Of a stretch of 29,037 nucleotides of DNA, positions 22,600 through 29,037 are shown piece after piece (the stretch's first letter is position 1; every line of letters starts with the position of its first letter). The notes below the pieces were generated by a model. That model was not told the DNA's origin. It was given only the letters and a program-made list of their open reading frames with translations, and did not search any database. The position numbers and the translations under genes are program-made. This DNA comes from JAVBNN01 sp031551525. GTDB lineage: Bacteria; Bacillota; Negativicutes; Acidaminococcales; JAISLQ01. The stretch lies in assembly GCA_031551525.1 (NCBI GenBank), contig JAVBNN010000053.1, forward strand, positions 1-29,037. The letters are read 5' to 3'.

Positions 22600-23484
22600 T
22601 TATTTCCCCAGCTTCATGATTCGTTTCTCCAAATGCGGATGGGTGCTATGTGCTTCACGCCACCACATAACGAGCCTGTTATTGAGTTTTTTCTCTTCGC
22701 CTTTCATCAGTACCAGAGAATCTTTTAAGCCGATACCAAAACCAAGACTATCGGCAAAAGCGTCTGCTCGATACTCCCCACGCCGGGAACTGAACAGACT
22801 GAAATAATCCAGAACATTTATCATGATTATATTGGCCAGCATAAGCGGGTAATACCCTATTAGAAGGGGGATAGACAGAAACAGGCTTAATATTCCTGCT
22901 CCCAATGCATTAAACAATCTCATTACCTTGTCCAGTACCCATATAACAGCCATCATTATATACTGAACTATCAGTGACGGTATGTAGCTGTACATGGTGG
23001 CGCCGCCAATCACAGTATCTTTGTAATGCAGATGACCAAGTTCATGCGCCAGTATCCCCTTTACTTGGTTATCATTTAAAGAGTCCAACAAGTACTTCAT
23101 AATAACAACTGTCTTGGTGTAACACACAAAGGCATTTATATCTGTGGTAACCCGGTCCACTCTGATATTTAACTTGTCATAGCTATAATCTGTGCCATAC
23201 TTTTTATTGCTACTGTTTAAAACTTCCTCAAATAGCGGCCTTACCCTTGCCGTTTCTTCAGGAGTAAGTTTCTTCCAGTTTTTGAACCAGGCAACTACAA
23301 CCTCGATCGGAGAAATAAAAATCAGCATTGAAAACAGCAGACTTATGAAATAAATAATGACAAAAGCCTGCTCCGGCAAAACTGGTTTGTGTGAAAAGAA
23401 ACCCGCAACAATAAAGTATATAAACATAAGAAATGTGCTGGAAATCGCTATACCAAGCAGTAAAATTAAGAGATTCAGTAACAT
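22600..23484 (-). CDS. M48-family membrane zinc metalloprotease (HtpX/Ste24-like)
   Basis: About 294 aa with two N-terminal membrane segments, the zinc motif HELGH in LAHELGHLHYKD, two further membrane segments, the third ligand in EYRADAFADSLG, and the family tail STHPHLEKRI. These parts define the M48 (HtpX-like) peptidases that degrade or process membrane proteins. I prefer ATG 23484 because AAGGACGG lies 8 nt upstream; ATG 23508 in frame is the alternative. It is an unusual cargo for a mobilizable element; a role in membrane stress caused by toxins or transfer proteins is possible but inferred. Confidence 0.85.
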   Translation of the reverse strand: MLLNLLILLLGIAISSTFLMFIYFIVAGFFSHKPVLPEQAFVIIYFISLLFSMLIFISPIEVVVAWFKNWKKLTPEETARVRPLFEEVLNSSNKKYGTDYSYDKLNIRVDRVTTDINAFVCYTKTVVIMKYLLDSLNDNQVKGILAHELGHLHYKDTVIGGATMYSYIPSLIVQYIMMAVIWVLDKVMRLFNALGAGILSLFLSIPLLIGYYPLMLANIIMINVLDYFSLFSSRRGEYRADAFADSLGFGIGLKDSLVLMKGEEKKLNNRLVMWWREAHSTHPHLEKRIMKLGK

Positions 23485-23549
23485 TGGGGAATCCGTCCTT
23501 TGCGTCATTTAAGAGAAGTTCATTGCATTTTCATTGCGGCCTACAGAAA

Positions 23550-23674
23550 ACCGCGCTCCTCTTGATAGCGATTAAGGGGCCTTGAATGTAGCGGCGGCAA
23601 GGGCGCCAACGGCGTGCCATTTACCCTTGCAAGCGTAACGGAATGGACCCATAATGCGAAAAAGAGGACGCGGT
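23550..23674 (-). ncRNA. Structured intergenic RNA candidate
   Basis: A 125-nt segment between fic and the protease gene, GC-rich in an AT-rich area. Outer arms ACCGCG(C)TCCTCTT (23550-23563) and AAGAGGACGCGGT (23662-23674) pair over 13 bp with one bulge. Inside, GCAAGGG (23597-23603) pairs with CCCTTGC (23624-23630), which encloses a GCC-AAC-GGC hairpin. On the minus strand the outer stem is followed by TTTTC, so it may also act as a branched terminator of the fic transcript. No frame fits it. Function unknown. Confidence 0.5.
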
Positions 23675-23691
23675 ATTTTCAATTCAAAACC

Positions 23692-24489
23692 TTATTCCCG
23701 GCCCTGATCCTTGTCAGCGGCCAGTTGTTTCTTCCAGGGATTTTCTTTAATGTGTTGTTTGTACATATCAAGGAATTTTGCTACTTCTTTATCCATAGTA
23801 TCTTCTACCAGTTGAGAAAAAGGCTTAATATCGCCTTTTGTGGCGTAGAGATCCAATGTATTAAAGTAAGCTTCTTTTGCTTCTTTTTTGATGTTTATGG
23901 GGGGATAGTTATCCTGCATTAAGGAATAATTCATTAAGAGGCGGCAGGTCCGCCCGTTACCATCAGGAAACGGATGAATTTTAACTACTTCGGCATGAAT
24001 CCAGGCTGCTTTCTCTATCGGATCTATGCCGGATTTTTCTTTTTCGCGCAGATCCGCAATAAAGAACTTCATACCTTCCCAAACTTCTTTCGCTGTGGCT
24101 GGTGGCGTATGAGAAGCGCCAACTATATAAACAGGTACATTACGATAAAGACCACCAAAACCCGGTTGCGGACATACTCTTTCATGTACATCTTTTATAA
24201 AGTCTTCGTCTATTATCCGATTGGCCAAGACCTGTTCTTGAATGAATTTGAAGGCGTTATTATGCGCGTCAACTTCCTTGACGTCCTTTAAAGGTACTTC
24301 GGACGGTGATATCCCATCTTCAATAACAAGTTTGGTCTGTATTAAAGTAAGGGTATTGCCTTCAATAGCGGTCGAGTTGTGGGTATATTCAACAGCAAAA
24401 TTTCTTTGCCAGTTATCCAATTCAAAAGGTGATAAGGCAGCTTTTATCTCTCTATATAGTTGTATCTTATCAATTAATTTATCAGCCAC
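23692..24489 (-). CDS. Fic-family protein (probable AMP transferase)
   Basis: About 265 aa. The Fic core motif IHPFPDGNGR is intact (catalytic His about residue 172), with the flap region YIVGASHTPP upstream. An N-terminal STAIEGN fits the inhibitory motif (S/T)xxxE(G/N) of class II, self-inhibited Fic proteins. The start GTG 24489 follows AAGGAT by 8 nt; an ATG at 24498 overlaps the ribosome site. A VbhA-like small gene lies 100 nt upstream in the same direction. Fic enzymes AMPylate or otherwise modify Ser/Thr/Tyr of targets such as gyrase. The C-terminus is Lys-rich. Confidence 0.9.
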   Translation of the reverse strand: MADKLIDKIQLYREIKAALSPFELDNWQRNFAVEYTHNSTAIEGNTLTLIQTKLVIEDGISPSEVPLKDVKEVDAHNNAFKFIQEQVLANRIIDEDFIKDVHERVCPQPGFGGLYRNVPVYIVGASHTPPATAKEVWEGMKFFIADLREKEKSGIDPIEKAAWIHAEVVKIHPFPDGNGRTCRLLMNYSLMQDNYPPINIKKEAKEAYFNTLDLYATKGDIKPFSQLVEDTMDKEVAKFLDMYKQHIKENPWKKQLAADKDQGRE

Positions 24490-24590
24490 AATGATCATCC
24501 TTTTACGTAATATCTATGTGTTATTGTATCAAACTTGGTGTTTTAAAATAAAGCATATTATTTTCAATGTCAGACAATACGGAAATCAGC

Positions 24591-24785
24591 TTAAGCCCCG
24601 CTAAAATATTCCGGGTGTTCAACTTTGAGCCGGGCTATTTTGCTATCCATCAACGCCAAAGCTTCTTCAGGCGTCATTTCGCCCTTGGCTATTTTTTCAT
24701 CTATGACCAGTTCTTCTTCAGTGAAAACAAAACCTTCCAGTTCAAGATCATGCCGAGCAATTTTAACTGCTTTTGCTATATCCAT
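24591..24785 (-). CDS. VbhA-like antitoxin of Fic, 64 aa
   Basis: Small acidic helical protein. The ARHDLELEGF segment aligns with the inhibitory helix of VbhA-type Fic antitoxins (consensus S/T-x-x-x-E-G), keeping the Glu-Gly but not the Ser/Thr. The rest (EKIAKGEMTPEEALALMDSKI) matches the usual VbhA tail, and the ribosome site AAAGGGA is 5 nt before ATG 24785. It precedes fic in the same direction. If functional, its Glu would block ATP binding in the Fic pocket. Confidence 0.7.
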   Translation of the reverse strand: MDIAKAVKIARHDLELEGFVFTEEELVIDEKIAKGEMTPEEALALMDSKIARLKVEHPEYFSGA

Positions 24786-24831
24786 AAAAATCCCTTTTTA
24801 GCTAGATTTTTACTGCACTTTTCATGTTTTT

Positions 24832-24941
24832 ATTATATCATAAAACTAATACTAAAACAAATTTCGCAGTTGCTAAAAGCAGTGGTGAATACTGGGTGTT
24901 TTAAAGATTTTGTTTTGCTGTAAAAAATTTCCTTGTATAAT
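24832..24941. promoter_or_regulatory. Divergent promoters between vbhA-like and parB-like genes
   Basis: Minus strand: TTGTTT (24855-24860), 17-nt spacer, TATAAT (24832-24837), reading into the vbhA-like gene. Plus strand: TTTTGC (24913-24918), 17-nt spacer, TATAAT (24936-24941), reading into the parB-like gene; a second TATAAT lies at 24971-24976. The 259-base gap is otherwise very AT-rich with no gene. Confidence 0.5.
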
Positions 24942-25044
24942 AATAAGTGAGAACAAAAATACTTCAAAAATATAATATGAACTATGATAAAATACGATTA
25001 AAGAAGTAATATCATAATTATATTTTTTTATTAGGGGGATAAAA

Positions 25045-26154
25045 ATGAGCTTTCAAAGCCAGACTATCAACTTATCAAAACTTAGGTTTGATCCGCAAAA
25101 TCCCCGTCTGCTTACTGAAGTAAAAGCAGGAGACGATATAGATATTATTAACCATATGTTGAGAGAAGAAGGCCTTATAGAGTTAATGGCATCGATTGGC
25201 GAGCTAGGCTATTCTGGTGCAGAACCCCTTCTGGTAACACCTGATACATCTTCCTCTGGTTTTTATATTGTTGTAGAGGGAAACCGCCGTCTTGCTGCCT
25301 TAAGGTTATTAAATGACCCAGATCTAGCTAAAATACGCAAACCTTCTGTTTCAGAAATCGTAGAAAATGCACGCAATAAAAACATTTTTGAAATTCCATG
25401 CATAATTTCTCCAAGTCGCAGTGCCGTTTTAGACTATTTAGGATTTAGACACATCACAGGCGTAAAAGAATGGTCACCGCTAGCAAAAGCTAAGTATCTT
25501 AAACAACTATATGATAATAATATAGCAAAAGAACCCGGAAACACACGCAAAGCAATAAAAACACTTGCAGATACTATAGGAAGCAATTCAAGCTATGTTC
25601 GGCGTTTATTGACAGGTTTAACAATATCATTATATGCAAACGACAATGCATTTTGGGGTCTTGACCTAGAAGAAAAAGATATAGAATTTTCCGTTCTTAC
25701 AACAGCATTATCATATAAAAATATTGTGGCTTATCTTGCTATAGAATCAGATGAAGATTTTGAACTATTAAATATAAATAATGATAATTGTAAAAATCTT
25801 TTTGATTGGGTCTTCATAAAAAATAAAGATGGAAGATCTCGTATAGGAGAATCACGAAATTTAAAAACACTAAATAGCATAATGGCAGTGCCAACTGCCT
25901 TGGAAGCTTTCACTGGTGGAATGAGCCTTAAAGATGCTAGCCTTCTAACATCTGAACCAACAGACTCTTTTATTGCGCTGCTTACTGATGCAACGGAAAA
26001 ATTGGAAATGGCACATGATTACTTAAAAAATATTAATGAACCAGCGGAAAAGACTTCGTACATTGTAGATGCTGTTTTTAATAATGCTCAAGCAATAAAA
26101 GCATTATTCAAAGCTAAACTTGATGAAGTAAAATCTACAAAAGCAGGTACTTAA
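25045..26154 (+). CDS. ParB/Srx-domain protein of a methyltransferase cassette
   Basis: The 369-aa product starts with a ParB N-terminal-like domain: LSKLRFDPQNPRL, then VEGNRRLAALRLL (residues 77-89), the GxxR-type nucleotide-binding box. A middle helix-turn-helix-like region follows (LADTIGSNSSYVRRLLTGL), and the C-terminal 150 residues are unrecognised. Chromosome partitioning is unlikely because no parA is present. It sits in one transcript with a probable nuclease and a cytosine-C5 methyltransferase, suggesting a DNA-modification or defence role. AGGGGG lies 6 nt before the ATG. Codon use is AT-rich, unlike the backbone. Confidence 0.75.
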   Translation: MSFQSQTINLSKLRFDPQNPRLLTEVKAGDDIDIINHMLREEGLIELMASIGELGYSGAEPLLVTPDTSSSGFYIVVEGNRRLAALRLLNDPDLAKIRKPSVSEIVENARNKNIFEIPCIISPSRSAVLDYLGFRHITGVKEWSPLAKAKYLKQLYDNNIAKEPGNTRKAIKTLADTIGSNSSYVRRLLTGLTISLYANDNAFWGLDLEEKDIEFSVLTTALSYKNIVAYLAIESDEDFELLNINNDNCKNLFDWVFIKNKDGRSRIGESRNLKTLNSIMAVPTALEAFTGGMSLKDASLLTSEPTDSFIALLTDATEKLEMAHDYLKNINEPAEKTSYIVDAVFNNAQAIKALFKAKLDEVKSTKAGT

Positions 26155-26156
26155 AG

Positions 26157-27107
26157 ATGACGCAGCCGTATATAAACTTAAAATATAAAGATTGGAGTAA
26201 GAATCAAGAAATTTTTCGTTGGGCAGATTTTGTTGAACTCGGTTGTCTTTGTTGTAGGGACAATCTTTTTTCCAAAAATGATTTAGAAATGTTTTATAAA
26301 CAAGGGAAAGACCTTGCCGGGATATCTTTAAGTGGTCATACTATAGATCAAATTGAAACTCTTTGGCACAAAGCTATAGAAATAATTACATTTCGCTCCC
26401 AAAATCCTGTTATAGCAGGATATTATCCGTTTAAGTTTGATGAAGGTAGCATTGTTTGCGATAAACAACATTTTTCGAAAGAAAATATCATTTATATTTT
26501 TATGCTTATTTCCTCATATGGAACATTTTTAGACAAAAGCGAACACCAAAAATTTACCACTCTATTTGAACCACTCTCTTATGAAGCTATTAAAAATATT
26601 TTCCATCATAAAAATGGTTATACGGAGTGTTGCGGTACTTCTGCTGGCACTTCAGAAAAATTAGTAGATAGGTTGGAAAAAATAGCGCAAAAACTGCGTA
26701 TTACATTAGACGATGGCTATAAAAAGAAGAATGCAAATAAAAACGCCGGAGATGAAGGAATAGATATTTACTCGTGGCTTAACATTTCCGATTCCAATGG
26801 TGGTATTCCTATGTTTTTTGCCCAATGCGCATGCTCCATTGATGATTGGAAGAACAAACAGTCTTCAATAAACCCACAAAGATTAAAAAATATTTTTAAC
26901 TTTAAACCTAATTTCGATCCAATGGCTTTTATGGTTGTGCCTTTTAGTTTCAGAACGGCAACTGGAGATTGGGAATCATATGACGATTTTCTGGGTACAA
27001 TACTTATAGATAGGGATAGGATATTGAGCCTAATAGACTTTGAAGACTTGGAACAACAACCAATTTTCCCCAAAATTGAAGCTGTTGTTCTTCAAGCGAT
27101 TGCCTAG
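26157..27107 (+). CDS. Probable PD-(D/E)XK-like nuclease of the cassette
   Basis: The 316-aa product starts 2 nt after the parB-like stop. No whole-length family is recognised. Residues 198-235 read GDEGIDIYSW ... FFAQCACSIDDWKNK, a pattern seen in PD-(D/E)XK-type restriction nucleases where an Asp in G-(I/V)-D-(I/V) is followed about 20 residues later by a Gln-x-Cys/Lys strand and a Trp-Lys helix. The N-terminal half is helical with a cysteine group LGCLCC. Position before a C5 methyltransferase supports a restriction role. Assignment is an inference from this motif and context. Confidence 0.5.
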   Translation: MTQPYINLKYKDWSKNQEIFRWADFVELGCLCCRDNLFSKNDLEMFYKQGKDLAGISLSGHTIDQIETLWHKAIEIITFRSQNPVIAGYYPFKFDEGSIVCDKQHFSKENIIYIFMLISSYGTFLDKSEHQKFTTLFEPLSYEAIKNIFHHKNGYTECCGTSAGTSEKLVDRLEKIAQKLRITLDDGYKKKNANKNAGDEGIDIYSWLNISDSNGGIPMFFAQCACSIDDWKNKQSSINPQRLKNIFNFKPNFDPMAFMVVPFSFRTATGDWESYDDFLGTILIDRDRILSLIDFEDLEQQPIFPKIEAVVLQAIA

Positions 27108-27173
27108 CAAAGCTACAAAAAGTTCTGGCCATTATTCCATTTTTCTGATATACTGGCCACGGGTGATAAAAAC

Positions 27174-28172
27174 ATGGCAAAGCTAAAAGCAGTTTCGCTT
27201 TTTTCCGGTTGTGGTGGCTTTGACTGGGGTGCCACACAAGCAGGTATTAAAATAATATGGGCAAATGATGTAGATCCATACGCTGCGAGTGCGTATAAAT
27301 CTATTTTACCCAAAGTACCTTTTACCCTAGGTGATGTGAGAAAAATTGATTGTTTTCCAGAGGCGGATATTTTAATAGGTTGTTACCCTTGCACAGGCTT
27401 CAGCTTAGCAGCAAGACGTAGGTGGAAGGAACGCACAGAAAGAAACCTTATGGAGACAGAAGGTAATTTTCTGTTTCGCGAGTTTGTTCGAGCATTACGG
27501 CAGGTAAGACCTAAATATTTTTTCGTAGAAAATGTTTCTGGTATGGTCAGCGCATTAGATGGATGGTTCTTTAAACAACAGCTAGAAGAATTCAACCGAA
27601 TAGGATTTTCAACACAAGTCTCTGTTCTTAGCGCAACAGATTTTGGAGTAGCGCAATCCAGAAAAAGAATTTTTATAGTAGGTATACACAAAGACTTAGT
27701 AGATGAAGTATCATATGAATTTCCAAAACCAACTCATGGTATAAACAAGAAAAAACAAATAGTTTCTCTACAAGATATTATAGGCAATATGCCTTTATGG
27801 CCAGAAGGGGACTTTTCCCAGGAGAACTTTCATGGTCACTATTTAACCCGTAATCGAAAAAGAAATTGGAATGAACCAAGTTTTACTATAGTTGCAAACG
27901 CTAGCCATGTTCCGCTACATCCGCATGGCGAACCAATGATAAAAGTCGGTACTGATAAATGGACACTTCAAGGAGATTTTAATCGCAGACTTTCTTGGCG
28001 TGAATGTGCAATGATACAGGGATTGCCAAATACACTTCTTCCCGATGGTAATCTACACGCAAAATATAGAGTGGTAGGGAATGCAGTTCCACCAGCTTTT
28101 GGAAAGGCGCTACTAAAACCCATAATTAAGTTTGAAAAAGCTTTCACAGAAAACACAAAGCAACAACAGTAG
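27174..28172 (+). CDS. DNA cytosine-C5 methyltransferase
   Basis: The 332-aa product is a complete Dcm-type enzyme: motif I LFSGCGGFDWG (9-19), motif IV GCYPCTGFS with catalytic Cys73 (PCT in place of the usual PCQ), motif VI VENVSG (118-123), motif VIII QSRKRIF, a variable target-recognition region, and motif X VVGNAVPP near the end. It methylates cytosine at an unknown site. The preceding gene ends 66 nt upstream; only a weak GGGTGA ribosome site is seen. It is the last gene before the right end of the element. Confidence 0.93.
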   Translation: MAKLKAVSLFSGCGGFDWGATQAGIKIIWANDVDPYAASAYKSILPKVPFTLGDVRKIDCFPEADILIGCYPCTGFSLAARRRWKERTERNLMETEGNFLFREFVRALRQVRPKYFFVENVSGMVSALDGWFFKQQLEEFNRIGFSTQVSVLSATDFGVAQSRKRIFIVGIHKDLVDEVSYEFPKPTHGINKKKQIVSLQDIIGNMPLWPEGDFSQENFHGHYLTRNRKRNWNEPSFTIVANASHVPLHPHGEPMIKVGTDKWTLQGDFNRRLSWRECAMIQGLPNTLLPDGNLHAKYRVVGNAVPPAFGKALLKPIIKFEKAFTENTKQQQ

Positions 28173-28234
28173 ATAAATTTATACCCACAAAAAACAAAGA
28201 AACTATCACCGTTTGCATGTTTATAATTACTCAC

Positions 28235-28270
28235 TCCATACGATGTATGGACCAACAAAATGTACCAATA
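28235..28270 (+). repeat. Right arm-type repeats and small palindrome
   Basis: TGGACCAACA (28248-28257) and TGTACCAATA (28261-28270), 13 nt apart as at the left end; the second is identical to the left copies. Overlapping is a palindrome TCCATAC-GAT-GTATGGA (28235-28251), and GTATGGA recurs at 28273-28279. Probable integrase or Xis binding sites. The remainder of 28173-28382 holds no gene. Confidence 0.65.
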
Positions 28271-28382
28271 GGGTATGGAAGATATGAAAATAACGGAAAT
28301 ATAGGAAATAATGGAAAGTAAAAAGTGGCTCTACAAGCGACTATATGAAATATAGGAGTTTTACGGAATTGCCTTAAATGTG

Positions 28383-28430
28383 CTTCTAAGCCGTGGGTCG
28401 GGGGTTCGAATCCCTCCTGGGTCGCCAGTA
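28383..28430 (+). repeat. attR: 48-bp direct repeat of the tRNA-Arg 3' end
   Basis: Exact copy of 11677-11724. Only the 3' part of the tRNA is present, with no acceptor 5' strand or D-arm, so it is not a tRNA gene. It is the right end of the first element and probably also the left end of the next. Confidence 0.95.
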
Positions 28431-28437
28431 GATATGC

Positions 28438-28469
28438 GCCTTTCGCCGGATACGGCGAGAGGCTTTTTT
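28438..28469 (+). terminator. Hairpin terminator beyond attR
   Basis: GCCTTTCGCCG / CGGCGAGAGGC (11 bp, one G-U) with loop GATA, then six T. It lies just beyond attR, the same position as the terminator next to attL. Confidence 0.85.
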
Positions 28470-28475
28470 AGTTTA

Positions 28476-28494
28476 GTGGGGCAAAGGTGGGGCA
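28476..28494 (+). repeat. Arm-type repeats of the second element (GTGGGGCA x2)
   Basis: GTGGGGCA at 28476-28483 and 28487-28494, 11 nt apart. The motif differs from the TGTACCAATA arms of the first element, and lies between attR and the second integrase gene, where that integrase's arm sites are expected. Confidence 0.55.
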
Positions 28495-28508
28495 GTTGGG
28501 TTTGTACG

Positions 28509-28551
28509 CAAAAAAATAATAGCACTTATCCTCATTATCGGATAAGTGCTA
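28509..28551 (-). terminator. Terminator of the second integrase
   Basis: TAGCACTTATC / GATAAGTGCTA stem (28520-28530 / 28541-28551) overlapping the integrase stop codon, followed on the minus strand by a run of seven T. Confidence 0.85.
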
Positions 28552-29037
28552 GAATATTTTGTTGAGCGCTTCTACCGCCTCTTTTTGCATGTCCGGGAAG
28601 AGATGACCGTAAACCGAGATGGTGAATGCTACTGAGTGATGTCCGGCTCGTTCCTGTACTATCTTGGGGTGTACCCCCTGCTGCAGTAGATGCGATATAT
28701 GAGAGTGTCTAAGACCGTGCAGGGAAAAACGTTCATCCAGGCCAGTTTCTTTGAGTAGCGGCTTAAAATAGCGCGAGGTAAAATTGGACGTATCGAAGGG
28801 CTTGCCCCACATATTGGTGAAGATCAGCCCTTGGTCTTCATATTTATCGCCCAGTTTTTCCTTGAATTCATCTTGCCAGTTCTTGTATTCCAGCAGCAGG
28901 TCGACGTCTTTTTGCGTCAACAGTATCTTCCGCCTGCTGAACTTTGTTTTAGGATCGGTAAACGCATAGCCGTTGGCGACGGTATAAGACAGTGCCCGCC
29001 TGATGTGCATGCATTTTTCTTCTTGATAAAAGTCTGT
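28549..29037 (-). CDS. Second tyrosine integrase, C-terminal part (cut by window edge)
   Basis: The frame is open to the window edge; the visible 162 residues are the catalytic C-terminus. Present are KTKFSRRKILL, box II SLHGLRHSHISH, the QERAGHHS histidine and the nucleophile Tyr in SVYGHLF. The box I arginine and the N-terminal domains lie outside the window. It is clearly related to, but different from, the first integrase. It points away from attR in the same sense as the first integrase from attL, so it probably belongs to a second element inserted next to the first. Confidence 0.9.
   Translation of the reverse strand, partial: TDFYQEEKCMHIRRALSYTVANGYAFTDPKTKFSRRKILLTQKDVDLLLEYKNWQDEFKEKLGDKYEDQGLIFTNMWGKPFDTSNFTSRYFKPLLKETGLDERFSLHGLRHSHISHLLQQGVHPKIVQERAGHHSVAFTISVYGHLFPDMQKEAVEALNKIF

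Noticed and set aside
25045..26154. Chromosome or plasmid partition ParB
   Set aside because: No ParA ATPase is encoded nearby and no parS-like palindrome was noticed; the operon context is with a methyltransferase.
28380..28430. Fourth tRNA gene (Arg)
   Set aside because: Only the 3' part from the anticodon loop on is present; the D-arm and 5' acceptor strand are missing. It is an att site.

Overview
The window is a bacterial chromosome segment, most likely from a Firmicute of the Negativicutes type. The evidence is the sigma-A promoters, strong GGAGG ribosome sites, TTG/GTG starts, the rph-rdgB-phosphoesterase order and the class I two-subunit fumarase next to a short malic enzyme. The taxon is an inference from gene content; no marker gene is present.

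Bases 1-11,721 are ordinary backbone. It holds a divergent small unknown gene, then queC-queE-thioesterase-membrane protein-CofE-like protein (tightly packed, ending at a terminator at 3.6 kb). Next comes a run of overlapping genes: HyuA-like protein, HDAC-family deacetylase, rph, rdgB and a YfcE-type phosphoesterase. Malic enzyme and the two fumarase subunits follow, then a tRNA-Pro/Gly/Arg cluster with its own promoter.

Bases 11,677-28,430 are a 16.7-kb integrative element in the 3' end of tRNA-Arg(TCT), bounded by a 48-bp perfect direct repeat. Its left half holds a holin-like type I toxin with a candidate antisense RNA, a frameshifted tyrosine integrase, a trbL / 4-TM / trbJ group, a small Cys protein, a phage-type replication protein whose gene carries origin-like repeats, and an Xis-like protein facing an XRE repressor. 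The middle holds a lipoprotein, a TraD-like protein, an oriT candidate and a MobA/MobL relaxase split by one in-frame stop. There are no conjugation ATPases, so it looks like a mobilizable element that relies on a helper and that carries two single lesions, in integrase and relaxase.

The most unusual object is at 21.26-21.56 kb. A consensus promoter and a strong terminator frame a noncoding array of seven 36-38-nt units, most of which can fold as H-type pseudoknots with compensatory base changes between units. The layout resembles type III (ToxI-like) antitoxin RNA, but no ToxN-like gene is next to it.

The right half is a cargo and defence zone: a zeta-like kinase with a small partner, an M48 membrane protease, a structured intergenic RNA candidate, a VbhA-like/Fic pair, and a three-gene AT-rich cassette (ParB-like protein, probable PD-(D/E)XK-like nuclease, cytosine-C5 methyltransferase). 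Beyond the right repeat a second tyrosine integrase starts, so a second element appears to be inserted in tandem at the same tRNA end.
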